DNA of 64,000 nt, from assembly GCA_032164245.1 (NCBI GenBank), contig JAVMKO010000006.1, positions 9,997,001 through 10,061,000 on the forward strand, read 5' to 3'. The translations under genes and the position numbers were made by a program. Source of the stretch: Sternotherus odoratus. Its lineage: Eukaryota > Chordata > Testudines > Kinosternidae. Position 1 is the stretch's first letter. Every line of letters starts with the position of its first letter. The notes beneath the pieces are model-generated. The model was not told the DNA's origin. It did no database searches and was given only the letters and a program-made list of their open reading frames with translations. Below, one piece after another: positions 17,347 to 31,330 of the stretch.

Positions 17347-20300
17347 GTAAATCCACATCTTTAAGCATCTGTTCAGATATTAAAGTACAGGCATTGAAAC
17401 CCACCACTGTGTTTTGCTCTTCATACACTTTTACTGTAAATTTTTATAGTTGATATCTATTTTTATCACAATGGAGTCCAAACAGCATCCAGGAATCTAT
17501 ATACATATATAGGTCTCTGTGTACACTGATCCAGTTTGGATGAGCAAGGTATTGTTGGTATCACTTGGTTCTATAGATAAACAATCAGAACTCTTTGGAT
17601 CAAATGTTTATTTCTTACTTTAATGTTTCTTAGTGCTCATATAGATTAAGACTGATGATAGTATTATGGAGAGTGAGGGTCAAGCTGATATTTAGCTAAC
17701 ATGATCTGGGCAGATTATTGTTACATTTTTACTGAGACAAATAATTAAATGTGTTTTACAACTGGATTAGACATAAAAATAATGCAAAACCAAAAATTAA
17801 ATGCAAACACTTTTGTACATGCAGTTTTAAGATTAAGTCGCAGTTCAATTTGGCATTCATGTTGGTTTTTTTAAAATTTAACTTCGCTGTAGCAAGATTA
17901 ATTAAGACACATAGCAATTATAATAATAATAATAATGGTGGTAATAGTGATTGAATATACTCTTATATGCAATATGTCTGAAGTTAACGTTGCTCTAGAT
18001 ACCTTAATCTCTGCATTCATTATTTTTAAAATTTTAACTGAAATCTCAATACTGTATTAACAGATACCTTTTGCATTTGCTATTTACGAACGTGTAATCA
18101 AGTTGTGCAATTTACTAAGCTATTTGCCTCAATAATTTATTTACAGAAGTTTGAAACTGCCTTTGTAAATCATCCTCTGTGAAGAGCCCTGTGCCTACAG
18201 TTAACCTCATTATACTCATAGGAGTTGGGGGTTAAATCCATAACGGTGGGCTTAAAAAATAGTTATGAATGATCTAAAGCATTACTACTGTGCATACATG
18301 ATAGGAAAGCTCATTAAATCTGAGTGTTTGTGCCTTGAGAAATGTGCTGTGCATGTGAGCATTCTGTCATAAGTGTACATTTAGCAAAGTATGCATTGGA
18401 GGTTTAAGCACACATTCTACTTTAAAGTAGCTAAATAGGGACTTTTTTAGCCCTTTCCATTTAAAAAATGCAGGAAAACTGGAAGTGTATTTTCCCCAAA
18501 CGTTCACAAAACTCAAAATATCTTAAGGACTTTGCTCACACTTAAAAATAATAATAATTAAAAAAAATCACCTTTTGACCAGAGACCAAATGGAAAGTCT
18601 CAATGTGAGTGTCTCAGAATGTGAATTTTGCAATAAGTTATGGATGAGCACATAAAAATGGAAGGAGGGAGTTGTCGGGCATCCTTTCTTCTCCAAGCCT
18701 TCCCTGTAACCACAGCCACCCATTCTTTCTGCTCTCCTGTCCCCAAATCAGACAACAGGCCCATTGCTCTTCTAGCAGTGGCAGGTGTCTCTTCAAATGA
18801 AGCCCTTAGGAGGGGGAGCAGAAGGAAGGGACACTTCTGTTAACACATATAGTGTCACGGTGATTTTTTTTTTTTTTGTATTTCTGCTTCCGCTCTAAAT
18901 ACTAGAAAAGTAGTATCTTCGGCCCTTGCTTTCCCCAGGAAGTTGATGAAGGCTGGAAACGCCAAATACAATTTTTAAAGTCCTAATTTTTTCTTTTAAA
19001 ATTCAAAATAAAATATTTTGCTCTGTGAAATCTGTTTTTTTAAAAAAAAAATTTATATAGTTGGACAGAACAAAGAGCATGCCCCTACATCAAATATATC
19101 TCTGTTTCTATATGTATGTTTGACCACAAGATGGCAGAAGTCAGTTTTCCTTAGGAAGAAAAAAAGTTAAGTTAAAATTATGCACTAGTATTATTTAAAT
19201 ATTATTCTGTGTATGTATATTTAATAATCCAATAAAAATCAAAAGGGTGACAACCTTAAACCGTTTGTCACCTTAAATCCAAAGCTTTGTTTAAATCAGT
19301 TTTATGGTACCAAACCATCATATTCAATGCAGAATTTAAGTACAAGGGATCCAAATTGGCATGAATTTTTGGAAAGGGGAAATGAAGACTTGGAAAGCTG
19401 TAAACATATATGGGTGTAAATAAATGCAGCATTTAAAAACCAAGTAGAGCTGTTACTTTATAGGTGAACACATCCTGCTTATAAAATGTCAGTGTTAAGT
19501 GAATGCCTTTGTCAGAATTAGGAGGGACAATGATTTTTTGCATAAACGTGTAAGAATATTACAGTTGCAGTTATTTTTGTATACCTTCTAGGAAGAGTGG
19601 GTGGTTTTTAGCAGAACTCAGGAAAATCCATAGCCCTGAAGCAGCTGAGATTGGCTGGGGAGAAAAAAGAAAAGAGTTTGGACTTAAATTTGTTCATGAA
19701 AAGCTTTTTGTTTTATTTAATAGACAGACACAAGAGAGATTTGATTCTTCTTTGGATTTTTATAATAAATGTATTTCTAACAGAGCCTTCTTTTGTTGTT
19801 TAAGAATCTTTTTCAGTCCATATGGAATGTGTTTTCTTAAGCTAGAGAAACTATGTAAAAATTGATAGGTTTCTTCTAATGAAAGTTGAAGTTCAGTAGG
19901 GCTATGACAAAGCTACAAAGTCAAGTCTGAAAGAATAATGCCTCCTGGAAGTTATAGCTGAAAATAAAGCTTGAATGTATCATTAATTTGAAATATGTAT
20001 GTTCTCTAGACATTATGGAGACAGTGGTTGAAAAAATACACACGCTTTAAATATATCCGTTAATCTTTCTATCATTATCTACAGATGTTTCCATAAATGT
20101 AATACGTTAATACGTATTTTCACAAGCCACAGCAATTACTTCCACAATACAAGAATTTTTAAGGCTTCCTTTAGCAGAACCCTGAATTCTTAAAATGAAT
20201 TAAATCTAGGAACAGGTGTCCTGCTTAGATGTAATTCTTTTGTTCTTTAGCTATAAGTGATAAAGACTAAGAGTTAGATGCATCAGCATTTTAAATATTT

Positions 20301-23300
20301 TCTGTAGCAAAAGTTCTCAAAATGTGGCCCACAAACCACGTTTTGGTGATCAGTGGAGGACTTTTTGCATGGTGGTGGTACTCCTCCTCCCTATTTCCAA
20401 CTAGTAAATTGTATTCATAGCTATAAACACATGGAAAAATAATATTGGGAAAGTATGTAATTGCTGTGATTGCCACATGGATATTGTGCGCTTCTAAATG
20501 GGAATAGTTGGTCTGTTCAGTGGTGCATGGGAGGACAAGTGGCCCTCAAGACAGTCGATTAATTGCTTACATAACCCCCTTTCCACAGTGAGTATGGGAT
20601 CTTTCTTTCCTCTGGCTTGAATTTCATAATACTTCACAAAATTTATTTATGTATTTACTATAACGAATGTAATTTAGTTTTGTTACTTTACTGTCATCTC
20701 TTCATTAGCCAGAAATTTCTCTGAGTTAGTTTTTTAAGAACTACTGTGGTATGTGGCAAATCCCTAACATAAATTAGTAGGAAGAGAGATTAGGATAAAG
20801 GCTAGAATTATTCTTTTTTTATTTTCCTTGGATCTGGAAATGCTTTGGTCAAACTCTGTACAACTATTTCCCTGAAAGTTTAGATTTTATTTTAATGTCC
20901 TGTTTGTTCTTTTTTGGGCTGGATTTCACTGGAGACTTTCACTAAAGATTTCTATAATCACCCTGAAAAATAGTCCAATGAAGCAGAATAGGGTTGGACT
21001 ATCAGAATAGTTCAATAATCCAAACCACATTTTAAGTTTCTTGTTCTCTGGTGACTATTTGCTGAGACACAACACTGGAAGTTGAAGTCATGAAATTGAC
21101 TAGCTATAATTAAGGCAGTTTGTAGCCAAATTTATTTTGAGTAGAACTTTTGCTTGTTATCCGTGCTCTATTCTGTTCTATTTAAGTTCTTACACCTCAC
21201 CCATCACAGTGATATCAGGTTGCTTATCAGCAATATACAGCTAATATTTCTCCAACTTGTGATCTCTTTCACAGATCACATATTATGGTAGAGATTTTAA
21301 ATGTATATACGGTACGTCCGGAAACACAAAGCTAATTCCCAAAGCAACTATAATAAAACTCTGCTCTTTTACCCACAGGTAGTCATTTGTTTAACACTAG
21401 GTGGTGTAAAAGCATAAAAGTTACTAAGTGGTTGAGTTACAGTTGCTTTGGGAACAATAACTTTGAATTTCCTGACTTTTGTACATTTAAAATGTCAGTT
21501 ATAGTGTGGCGTTAACATAGTTTTATTCCATTCTGTTGCTTGGCTTACTTTTCAGGCATGAGAATAACTTGTGCTCCCTCACACATTAATTTGAATGTGG
21601 AATAACTGACATACACACTGGTATGTATTCTGCTGATAGGAAGTGGAAGGAAAAGGATGAGCAGCAATGACTGCAGTGGGCAGGTAAGGCCTTGTAGGTC
21701 CCTCTTCGGGGCCCCAGCTTGAGAAAGATACTCCCACCAACTGTCATCCTCCTCCCACAGAAGACTGAGCAGCAGGCCTTGCCAGTGACTGCAAAGAGCA
21801 TGTGAAGTCCATTCAGGTTCACATCCTAGGGAGTCCCACTACTTTCAGACACCTCCATATGGGCAAATAGCCCTTGTGCGACACCTTGTATAATAATTTT
21901 GATGTTTTAGGAAATCTGAGTATCTTAAAAAATGAATTCCAAGTCATCCAATGTTGAATTAAAAAAACAACAACCAACAACCCACATATTCAACTGCAAA
22001 GGAAGCATCTGAAAAATATGAGCAATAGAAGAACATGCAGACCTGCGTTCCCCTACCCGCACATGTTTTAATAGTTCAAAGTCAGCCAAAAATTGACCAA
22101 ACTTTCCAAAAATTGTCCCTGCTGAAAAAACAAGCATAAAGAACTGTCAGCTCATGGTGCTATTCTTAGAAAATGTCAAAGTGCTTTAAAACTGTATGGG
22201 TGCTTCAAGGACCAGGGCCCTCTCAACCATAACTGATGTGCTGTTAGCACAACACTTAGTGTTCACACTGCTGAACCAAGAACCCCAGAAATGATTTTAA
22301 TATCTACAAGACTAACTGGAAGTGTCTTTAAAAGGGGTAGGAGAAGGAGCTATTTTAACATCAGAATATCTCACATCATAAACTACAGCGTAATGATACT
22401 GAAAAGGCTTTTTCTTAAAATATTGGGGTGAGCGTGATGGATGATTCCTGGCATTCTGAAAGCCATTGCTGTGGGAGCTGGGATAAATAGATCATTGATA
22501 CCGGCAGCAACCCCCCACAACCGCTTCCTCATACTTCCTGGGCATGTATTTTTCTGGGATGTATTTTTAAACAGTATGGGGTTGTGCATGTATCTCTCTC
22601 ATTTTTTCCCTAGTAAGATAGGTTTTTCATTTACAGTAACCTGAGGTAGCACAGTTCCATGCCAGCTTGGTTGATCTTCATTTACCATATTTCATAAGGA
22701 CAAGTTCTCACAACAGCCCTGCTTCATTTCTTGTACTCAAAGGATTTCTCTGCCTCAGTCTGTTTTCCCGGTATTTTTTCTTAAGCTCTATGTATCCAGA
22801 AGAGAGACTCCAGTACGAGCATCGATTATTGGGGATGGTTACAGAATGCACAGCTGCATATGAGAACACCTACTTTGGACAGTCTTCCACTTTTGTTGTA
22901 GTTTGTCCCTAAATGCGCATGGGTCAGGGAACTTCCAAGCAGGATTCTAATTAAGTGAATAGTTGCCTATACCTCACTGCACTTGTGCTTTGATATATTT
23001 AGTTGGAAGGTTCTGGATAAGAACAAAGTAGTAGAATTGCTCCCTCTGGCACTCCTTGTCCTACCAGGCACTGTGCACATGAGGCAACAGAGCAAGCAAA
23101 TCCCTGTCTCTAGTAACTACCCTTAACCACTTGGAGCTAGTTCCAAATGTGTAATTAAAGTTACCATACATACTCATAAAACATGTTTAATTAATTTTGG
23201 GGGGAGCCATTTTTAAGCGGCTTAGTTTCTACTTGGGTCAGTGATACCTTACTTTTATCTTCTCCTTCCATCTGTCTCCTCTTCACCCCCAGAGGAATTT

Positions 23301-24759
23301 TACTCTGCTTCTTTTTGGACCTCAGCTCATCCCTCTTTGAGTGTTTGAGTACTCCAACTGACTCTCTACCCACAGAACTTTTGAGCTCTTGTACTTTGAG
23401 CAAGTGTTGTATGACCACAAAAGCCACTTGTGTGCCATGGTTGGGACTTGATCCTGCAGCTCCTTAGCCCCACAGTGAATGCAAGATAAACTCTTGGGTC
23501 TTCTGGATACTAACCTCACTCCCCGATAGTCAGTCCAAAATTTGTTTGCCAAAATTATCTTTCTCACAGCGTATGTGGGATTCTTAAATATGTTAGGATC
23601 TGACTAAAGCAGCTTTGTGGTGGTGGTGTGCTTTGCATGCACTTTTGGGAACTTACAGTAATTGCTGTTGCCTTCATTGTAAAGAGAGAGGGGAAAAAAC
23701 AAAACAAAAAACCATAGATGGGCACTGATCCCACTGGCACTGATCCCGAGTAATTCTGAATAAAAGCAAATGGTAGCAAGCAGGAGCGGCTGACCTGCTT
23801 TCCCCTTTCATGCATACATCGCTTACATAAATGGGGGACTCAAAAAATTAATTGGCTCGGGCAAGCCACTTACCGGACAGAGACCCCCCATGTATTTAAT
23901 GCTTACATCAGCCTGAGAGTTATTTTCAGTTACTTTTCCCTACCGAGAAGAACTTTCTCACAATATCGCTTCCAGCTCTGTGCCCATGGTTTTGTAAAGA
24001 AGCATAAACATGCATCAAATAAAATAAACTGCCCTTAACTGTGCTTTTGGCCTGTGTTACTCTAAAGGTCAGGCTAGAGGATCACAATGGTCTCTTTTGG
24101 GCTTAATTTTCATTTATACTAAGGCTTTTTGCACCAGTTTTAAGCCCCCCTTATAATGGCAGAACATTAGACTCATAGGGCTGGATTCTCATTTAACCAT
24201 GTCACTATTCCTTTGGGTTACTAAAAAAGTAGAATGAAAAATAATTGAGTCTCTTGATTGGTATACCAGTTAGCTACAAGAGAGTGTGCGTTAATAGGTT
24301 CTTGGCACACACTGTGCACGTGTTGTGAGACACAAAGTTGTCCGAATGAGACGTGCATCCGCATTCTACAGAGTACATGTCCTCACTTGACTTATTGCCA
24401 TGAGAGGATTTAAACTAGTTTAAAATCAAGTTTTAAGGAAGATTATTATTTATTTAAAAACATTTATATTGGAATAGTACCTAAAGGCAACCCCCATCCC
24501 CCCACACACACACCCTGAGAGCTTGCAAACCTTCACCTATGAAGAGATGGTTCATGGTAGAGTGATAAGAGAAAATGGTGGGGAAAACCTTGGATCATAA
24601 AGCTATATCTAGCCGTGAAATGAGCTACTTCTGCTTCTCCAGTGTACCTGGCTGTCCCTAGAGAGAGAAAGCTCGGCATCTTTTTAGCTTTTCTCTACTT
24701 AAGGCTGCCCCTGAACAGTTCCCAAATCAACCAATGAAATCAAAATGGAAACTTTAAAG
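17347..24759. other. First part of an 18-kb intron, largely featureless
   Basis: AT-rich DNA with homopolymer runs and an AAT microsatellite at about 17920-17935. The minus-strand ORFs (for example 21586-21822 and 23191-23815) show no family resemblance. A segment at about 20308-20345 (AAGTTCTCAAAATGTGGCCC) resembles a hAT terminus, but I cannot find its partner. No exon was identified. Confidence 0.5.
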
Positions 24760-25133
24760 GAGTCCAGCTGGCTGTAAGTGAGGGGGGATTTGATAGCTGC
24801 TTTCAACTACCTCAAGGGGGGTTCCAAAGAGGCTGGATATAGACTGTTCGCAATGGTAGCAGATGACAGAACAAGGAGTAATGGTCTCAAGTTGCAGAGG
24901 GGGAGGTTTAGGTTGGATATTAGGAAAATCTTTTTCACTAGGAGGGTGGTGAAGCACCGGAATGGGTTACCTAGGGAGGGGGTGGAATCTCCTTCCTTAG
25001 AGGTTTTTAAGGTCAGGCTTGACAAAGCCCTGTCTGGGATGATTTAGTTGGGGATTGGTCCTGTTTTGAGCAGGGGGTTGGACTAGATGACCTCCTGAGG
25101 TCCCTTCCAACCCTGGGATTCTATGATTTTGTG
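24760..25133 (+). pseudogene. CR1 LINE 3' fragment with ORF remnant
   Basis: The open frame 24778-25047 encodes 89 residues of the CR1 ORF2 C-terminus, including [13 protein letters not shown] and a [17 protein letters not shown] segment. It is followed by the CR1 3' end CTGAGGTCCCTTCCAACCC and ATTCTATGATTTTGTGA. It is 5'-truncated as usual for CR1 and fairly well preserved, so probably younger than the relic at 4.2 kb. Confidence 0.85.
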
Positions 25134-25235
25134 ATTGGTGGGAGAGAAGTGGGGTGCCTAGGTATGTGATACAGTTAGCATAACCTGAGTGATGAGACAG
25201 CTGCATTATGGCTGCCTTTGCAGCTAAAACCTATA

Positions 25236-25988
25236 CAGTGGAGTTGCATCTTATGCGGGGGTTAGGTTCTAAAGTCAGCGCTTAAGGCAAAAATCGTGTA
25301 TAGTCAAAATTACCCTTGAAAATCCTTTAAATCGCCCATAAGGTACAGTATACATCGTTTTGTGTATACAACCCTGTACAGGAGCGGTTCTCAAACGGGG
25401 GGTCGCGGGGCAATTCCTAGGGGGTCGCGAGCTCCCTGCGCCATCAAAGAGCCGCCGAGCCAAATGCTTCCGATTTCGGCGGACATGCTGTGCACTTCAG
25501 GGTGTTCTCTGAAAAGCCGCCAAAGTGAAAGTTTCCAAGTTTCGGCGGCTTTTTGGCAGACACTGTGAAGGGCACAGCATGTCTGCCGAAATGCCGCCAA
25601 AAGCAGAAACATTTCGGCGGCTTTTCAGCGGACACGCATGGGTCGCGGTGGCCCACGGGGAGCAGAAAAAGCGCCGCCGACCCAAGATGTTTGAGAACCA
25701 CCGCTGTACAGTAATATATGTGTATAAATTTATAATATATACACACTCAGCGCGGCGAGATGCTAACACTATGAGAGGCACCCGGGAAATGAGACTGACT
25801 GAGGGAACAGCAGATTCGTGTCTCCCATCACACACTCACTTTGGGGCATACGCTCATTGAATGAAATGCCGAGTGGAATCGCCCGCACTACTTAAATTGT
25901 TATTTTTCTCTTATTTTTTGTTTTGTTTTGCCGCGCACGTATAGTTGAATTTGCATAAATTAAATGCGCGTATGATGCGACTCCACAG
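25236..25988. mobile_element. Tigger/pogo-like DNA transposon remnant, TA-flanked
   Basis: Ends CAGTGGAGTTGCATCTTATG and, inverted, CTGTGGAGTCGCATCATACG are flanked by TA (25234-25235, 25989-25990). The interior has no transposase frame. The element was split by the hAT insertion at 25382-25703 and is therefore older. Confidence 0.75.
25382..25703. mobile_element. hAT non-autonomous element, 8-bp target duplication CTGTACAG
   Basis: Ends GAGCGGTTCTCAAAC and GTTTGAGAACCACCG, flanked by CTGTACAG at 25374-25381 and 25704-25711. Interior is GC-rich with repeated TTTCGGCGGC-type segments on both strands that can form secondary structure. No transposase. Confidence 0.88.
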
Positions 25989-27718
25989 TAATATTTACTT
26001 TTACAATGGGGGAAGTATATTTGCATATTACGCCTCCCGAACCCATTAAACATAATTGGCTTTCTAAAAATCTTCTTGGTGCCAAGATTCCATCACTGCA
26101 CTGGCAGTAGCTGATGTGCAGCTATAACATGACTAGAAAGATGAAACTAGCCGACTGGGACATGTATTTGAACAGTTGGCTTATATATAATAAGACCTTC
26201 ATAGACCTATTTAAACATACCTGTGCCAGGGTATTCTGTTGTGAAATGGCTAAACTTAAAGATGTCCTTGCTGTATCCATACACGGCAGTTAGTGTTTTA
26301 TCCGTGGATTTATTTATTGGCCTTGCTTCCCTGGGATTATCCAGCATTCCCATTTCATGCTGTGTGCAGAGCTTAGGTTTTCTGTAGCAGATTTGACATT
26401 TGAATGTCGAATGCACCAGACGATGACAACAAATTGTTACAAAGAATAGCCAATATGCAAAAACACTTGCATCTCTTCCCTGCTCCCATTTGTCACATTT
26501 CTCAAAACTCTCTGCTCCTGGTAAATTTTCATGTAAGGTAACAATGTAAAGTGAATATTTTCTGGGATATCTTTCAAGTTAAGGGAATTGTATAATTCAG
26601 ACTGTAGCTCTGTCCATTTGCAATCTGTGTTGTTGTCAATAAAATAGTCTACCAACTCTTCCTTCTCCCTAAAAATATCATAAGAACTGACAGCTAAAGA
26701 GCATAGCAGGTATGTGTGAGCTGTTGCTCATATCCCGATTTACAAATAGGATTAAATTTTGTAGCAATGTCTGATCACACATGCGAGTGTAAAAATTGAT
26801 TATGCATTTTGTCTCCAACAAAATTGGAATTTTGAAAGCACAATATAAGATAATAATTTTCATCTCAGACACATTAGGTCAAAGCTGCCTTTTTCCGTAC
26901 TCATTAACAAGTAGAAAATATTATATTAAGTGGTGAAGAGGGCTTAAACCCTGAAGCTTTGTCTACTACTTACGAATTCTGTCATTTAGAAGAAGAAAAT
27001 TAGGAGTTCATATGGAAAAGCTAATAGACAATAATCTGTCGTCACTTAGGGCACTGTTCTGTTTTTGTTTTTTAATCTTTAATTATGATGTATTACTTTA
27101 AAGCAGCAGCAACTCTTCTGCATAGTTCTGAACAGGCCAGATAGCTACTGAGGCTGTTACAAAATAGCTTTCCAGTTCTGTAAAATACAAAATTTCCAGA
27201 CTTTGGCTAGGGAAAGGCTCCGGCTCGCCGTTGTGTATGGCATTACTTTTGACATCCTATTCATTTTTTATTATTCTTATTCTTTAACATCAGACAGGCT
27301 TGTGGATGAAGTACAAAATAATAAATCATAAACTGTATGTAGAAAATAAAATTAATATTTCACAGGTCATACAGAGTCTGTTAGATTTCTGACTCAAGAC
27401 GACGTAATGAAGGAAGTTCAGACTTAATTTTAAAAATGTGGACTGTCCTGGTGATTTCCATCTTAACTCAAGTTTTTACAGATAGGTAATAATATCGGGG
27501 TCTAATATTATCATCTAATCTTATGTACTGTACATATTACCAGACAAGGTGGAGTTGCATTAGTTTAAGAGCTGCGTGACAGCTGCAGTTTCTGTTTCTA
27601 ACTCAGGATGTCCATGGTGTATTATTACATTTAAGTAAAAAGCTTGGGTTGTGGTTTTTTTGTTTTTTTTTGACAGATGCTTAATTTCTATTATTTTAAA
27701 TTGTGCTTTTATACTCAC
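25989..27718. other. Intron segment
   Basis: AT-rich intronic DNA. The minus ORFs at 26207-26872 are not supported by any family or splice evidence. Nothing recognised. Confidence 0.5.
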
Positions 27719-27731
27719 AAGGTCATAATTG

Positions 27732-27908
27732 ACAGGTTCAAGAATAGCAGTCGTGTTAGTCTGTATCCGTAAAGAGAGCGAGGAATACTTGTAGCACCTT
27801 AGAGACTAACTAGTTTATTTCAGCATAAGCTTTTGTGGGCCCGCAAAAGCTTATGCTGAAATAAACTAGTTAGTCTCTAAGGTGCTACAAGTATTCCTTG
27901 CTTTCTTT
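27732..27908. mobile_element. Second palindromic Penelope-like insertion with 13-bp target duplication
   Basis: The 13-mer aaggtcataattg flanks the segment at 27719-27731 and 27909-27921. Inside, the repeat end with GTCGTGTTAGTCTGTATCC leads into a near-perfect palindrome of about 65-base arms, whose centre is TGTGGGCCCGCA. Same architecture as the copy at 997-1170, but the arms carry their own shared substitutions. The two palindromes therefore formed separately, or from different source copies. Confidence 0.75.
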
Positions 27909-28780
27909 AAGGTCATAATTGTAAGTCTCTGAGTTTGTGCTGTTTACTTGACAGGTCATAATGGCCATTGTGATGTAAAACATAATTATGGAATTTTTAA
28001 ATGGGAAGTGTTTACTAGTTTGAGTTATTGTGTAAATACACAATTAACTTCTTACACTGCTTATTACTGTATTAGGAGCTAGGCCTAGGGATGTACAAAC
28101 AAGAAGGCTACACAGTGCATCCTTGCTACTGCAGATGAGGCTTCCTGGGTGCCAAGCATGTTCAAGGAGCTTCCCCTGAATTGGGGGCCTTTGATGCCAG
28201 ACAGGGTCAGTCTTTGCCACCCTCTTCACCAGCCGGGCCTCAGGGTGCTGTCATTGCCAGAGGTGTTTTCTGCACTTAGAATGAAGACATTTCTTTGGAG
28301 CCAGTGCCTTGCAGCCTATGGATCTGCCAGTGCAATCAGGCATGGGTTTTGAGTTCCTCTTTCCTCCTCTCTTAAACATAAGGCTGGAAGAAGGAGCGGC
28401 TCTTGGGTGCTCTTCTGTTCTAATGGGTGGCTTGGTAGAAATGGCATTCTGCAGGGACCCGTATCAAAGTTGTTCAGATTACACATTAAAATGTGTTCTG
28501 ACTGTCAGGTCTGCAGGCTCACCCTAGGAGCTGAGTGTCAAATAATAATGATTGTGCGGACCAGATTTTGCTCTCTGCTACACCTGTGGCAACTCCATTT
28601 CTTCATACGGGTTTGTTAGAATTTTGCCCTGCTTTTGGAAATTAGTTAACCATTATGCTGATAAAATGCATGAGCTGGAATGTAATCTGCTCATTACGCC
28701 TTTGCGGTGTTGGCTCTGTGGTGCTGATAGGTGTACGAAGTTACTTTTGTCACTCAAGTGAGCAGATATGAATGTGAATA

Positions 28781-29024
28781 CAGTAGACTCTCGATTATCC
28801 AGGATTGGGTTAACCAGGATGTGGATTAACCAGGATGTCAAAAAAAAATAAATACAGTAACTCGCAGGCCCGGCTCTGGCTTTGTTGCTGCCCCAAGTAC
28901 AGTGGCTGGTGAACCAACCCCCTCCCCCCGCCCCCCCATATTTCCTATGGATGGTGATTATCCGGGATTTTATTAACCAGAATTATTTTTCTCCCTATCA
29001 TCCTGGATAATCGAGTGTCTATTG
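28781..29024. mobile_element. Tigger-like MITE, TA target duplication
   Basis: Ends CAGTAGACTCTCGATTATCC and, inverted, CAATAGACACTCGATTATCC are flanked by TA (28779-28780, 29025-29026). The interior contains subterminal GGTTAACCAGGATG repeats and a C-rich centre. Related to the copy at 34602-34914. Confidence 0.85.
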
Positions 29025-31060
29025 TATGTACAGAGAGATGGTCAAATAAGTCAGAAGGTGCCATTTTAGTCACTATTTTTGCAAAGTAGAAGCACATTTG
29101 CAGACCAAACTACCTAACAATTAAAAAATGAGAATGAATTGACCAGAAAATTTGCTATTGCATTCTTCATTAACCCAATAGTCCCAACCCACCAAGTGGC
29201 CTAGCTGTGGCATTCTAGGCTGTTACATGGGGACCATAAATTCAACTTTTAAACCTGGCCTTTTTATGGCATCAGTTTGTGTGGAATGGAAACTCTTGTG
29301 GAGCAGAGCAGATTTCTTCTCATCTCTCATCAGTGACCCCAAAGGTACACTAAGTAGCAGTATTGATTTGTTCCTTAAGAGTATACCATTTTAGACTCAA
29401 AATAGCTGCTGTGCAGAGCCTTCAGGGTCGATGCTTTAAAATATGCAGTAGGGAATAATTGTGGGGACCTTTTTAGTCTGAGTCTAGTTTTGCAGGAGGC
29501 CTTTACAGGTCTGACTTATTGTGCATTCTCAATAAGTCATTTGTTATAAAAAAAAAATCCCTTTGCATATGTCACTTTTATATTTCCTGTAATAAAACTG
29601 CAAGAGCAATTAAGATTTTGGACTATAATATTTTGCAAGTTTGTTGCTAAAAATGAAGTTTTATAAGTTATGACTTATGGAAATAGCCAGTTTATTTTTA
29701 TTTTAGAATTATAAATTACTCCAAAACCTGCTTTTTATAAAAGATATGACTGTTACACAGTGCCATAATCAGTCATTTTTGATAAAGTCAAGGAAATCTG
29801 CACAAAACTGGAAAGCATTTTTATACGAGTTGTAGGTACTTATCTGGCATGTGATTAGTGAATTTTGTCCATTTTAAAAAGAAAATATTATTAAAGATAG
29901 CCGCACTAGTATTGCATACTTCAGAGCCAGTCATTGTGGATCTGCCATGGTTTTCTGAAATTTACAAAGCGGTCTGTGGTCTTAACATTCTGCAGGAAAC
30001 TTTAAAATAATATATTCCTTCATTGTCATATCACTTTTTCCTGTTTAAGTAGGTGTTTGAAAGCAGAAGTTCTATAAATGAATTTTACGGAAGACTTTGG
30101 AGGAAGAGAGGCCTGTAAACTAGACTGAAATTAATGAATAAATTAGAAATCAAAACTTTGTTTAGTCTGAGAAGAAACAATTCCTTAAGCTATAACCACA
30201 TGGCTTTCTCTTGTTTGTATCAACTCTGGTTGATGGTTATTGTCTTCTGTTAATTCTCTGGGGCAGTGGCCTGACTTTGTTGAATGAGCCAATTGTTTTC
30301 CTTTGTGTTGCCCATCAAGTAAGTCCCCATCTGGTTTGTATCAGACTGTTTTCACAGCCAACAACTGCTGCCTTTTCTATATCCTGACACTTAAGGGCCT
30401 CATGCTATCAAAGCATTACTGTGATAGCCTGTCTGGCTGGGTCTATACAGCTGTGCCTTGCAGCTTGAAACTATTACCCAAGTAATGGTAACTTAGAACT
30501 TGAACTGGCTCTTATTCCCATTGGTGTCGTGTGTACAGTGAACAGAATACATTCTTGTTGAACTCTGTATTCAACAAAAATTCTTTAAAGCTTTTCTTTA
30601 GTTTTTGTCATGGTCTAGTTTTTTATTTTGGAACCGCTTCCTGTATCTGCGAGATCACTGTGTATTCTTTTCAAAAGCTAATGTATGTGACATGAGTAAT
30701 GTTCAGTGATAGCATAGCTGTCCTCACTTAATTTTGTTTAAATTCATTTGCTATGGTATACCTTACATTAAAGTCTGATAAGTGAAAATAAAACAAGCAA
30801 ATGTTTCTTAACTAGGTTTTTTCTTTATCTGATTTAGAATAGATTTCCTGTTGAGACTCGGGGCTTTTTTTGCTCAACATACGCAGATCATGTGAACAGT
30901 GTCCTCAACTTTAGCTAGCACTGAATCTGTCTCACTTTTAATTTGCCATCTAAAACAACAGAACAGTACAGAATATTGAATTCTGCAATAGTATATTAAT
31001 AAAAAAAGAGAGGATCAGATCCCTTGCACTGTAATTTGTGCAATAAAACTATTATTTCTA
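29025..31060. other. Intron segment
   Basis: AT-rich intronic DNA without a recognised exon, RNA gene or repeat family. The 60-aa ORF at 30303-30485 is not supported. Confidence 0.5.
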
Positions 31061-31063
31061 TTA

Positions 31064-31330
31064 CAGAAGCACTCAGAGGCTCAGACCACTGTGAGGGCCC
31101 TACTGAGCTAAGTGCTGTACAAACACATAGTAAGAGACAGTCCCCACCCCACAGAGTTTACAGTCTAAATCAACAAGACAGGCAAGGGCTATGAAAAGGG
31201 GAATAGTATTATCTTTGTTTTATAGATTCAGCGCTGAGGAACGCAGAGATTAATTAACTTGCCCAAGGTCACACAGTCTTTGTCAGAGTCAGGAACTCAA
31301 CCCAAATCTTCTGAATCCCAGTTCATTGCC
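31064..31330 (+). mobile_element. MIR/CORE-SINE-like repeat
   Basis: Carries GTGCTGTACAAACACATAG, then an AGTCCCCACCCCACAGAG segment, then TTGCCCAAGGTCACACAG. This is the order typical of MIR-related SINEs in reptiles. Diverged, no target duplication detected. Confidence 0.65.

Noticed and set aside
20308..20560. Possible hAT element
   Set aside because: One end looks like a hAT terminus, but no matching partner or 8-bp duplication was found.
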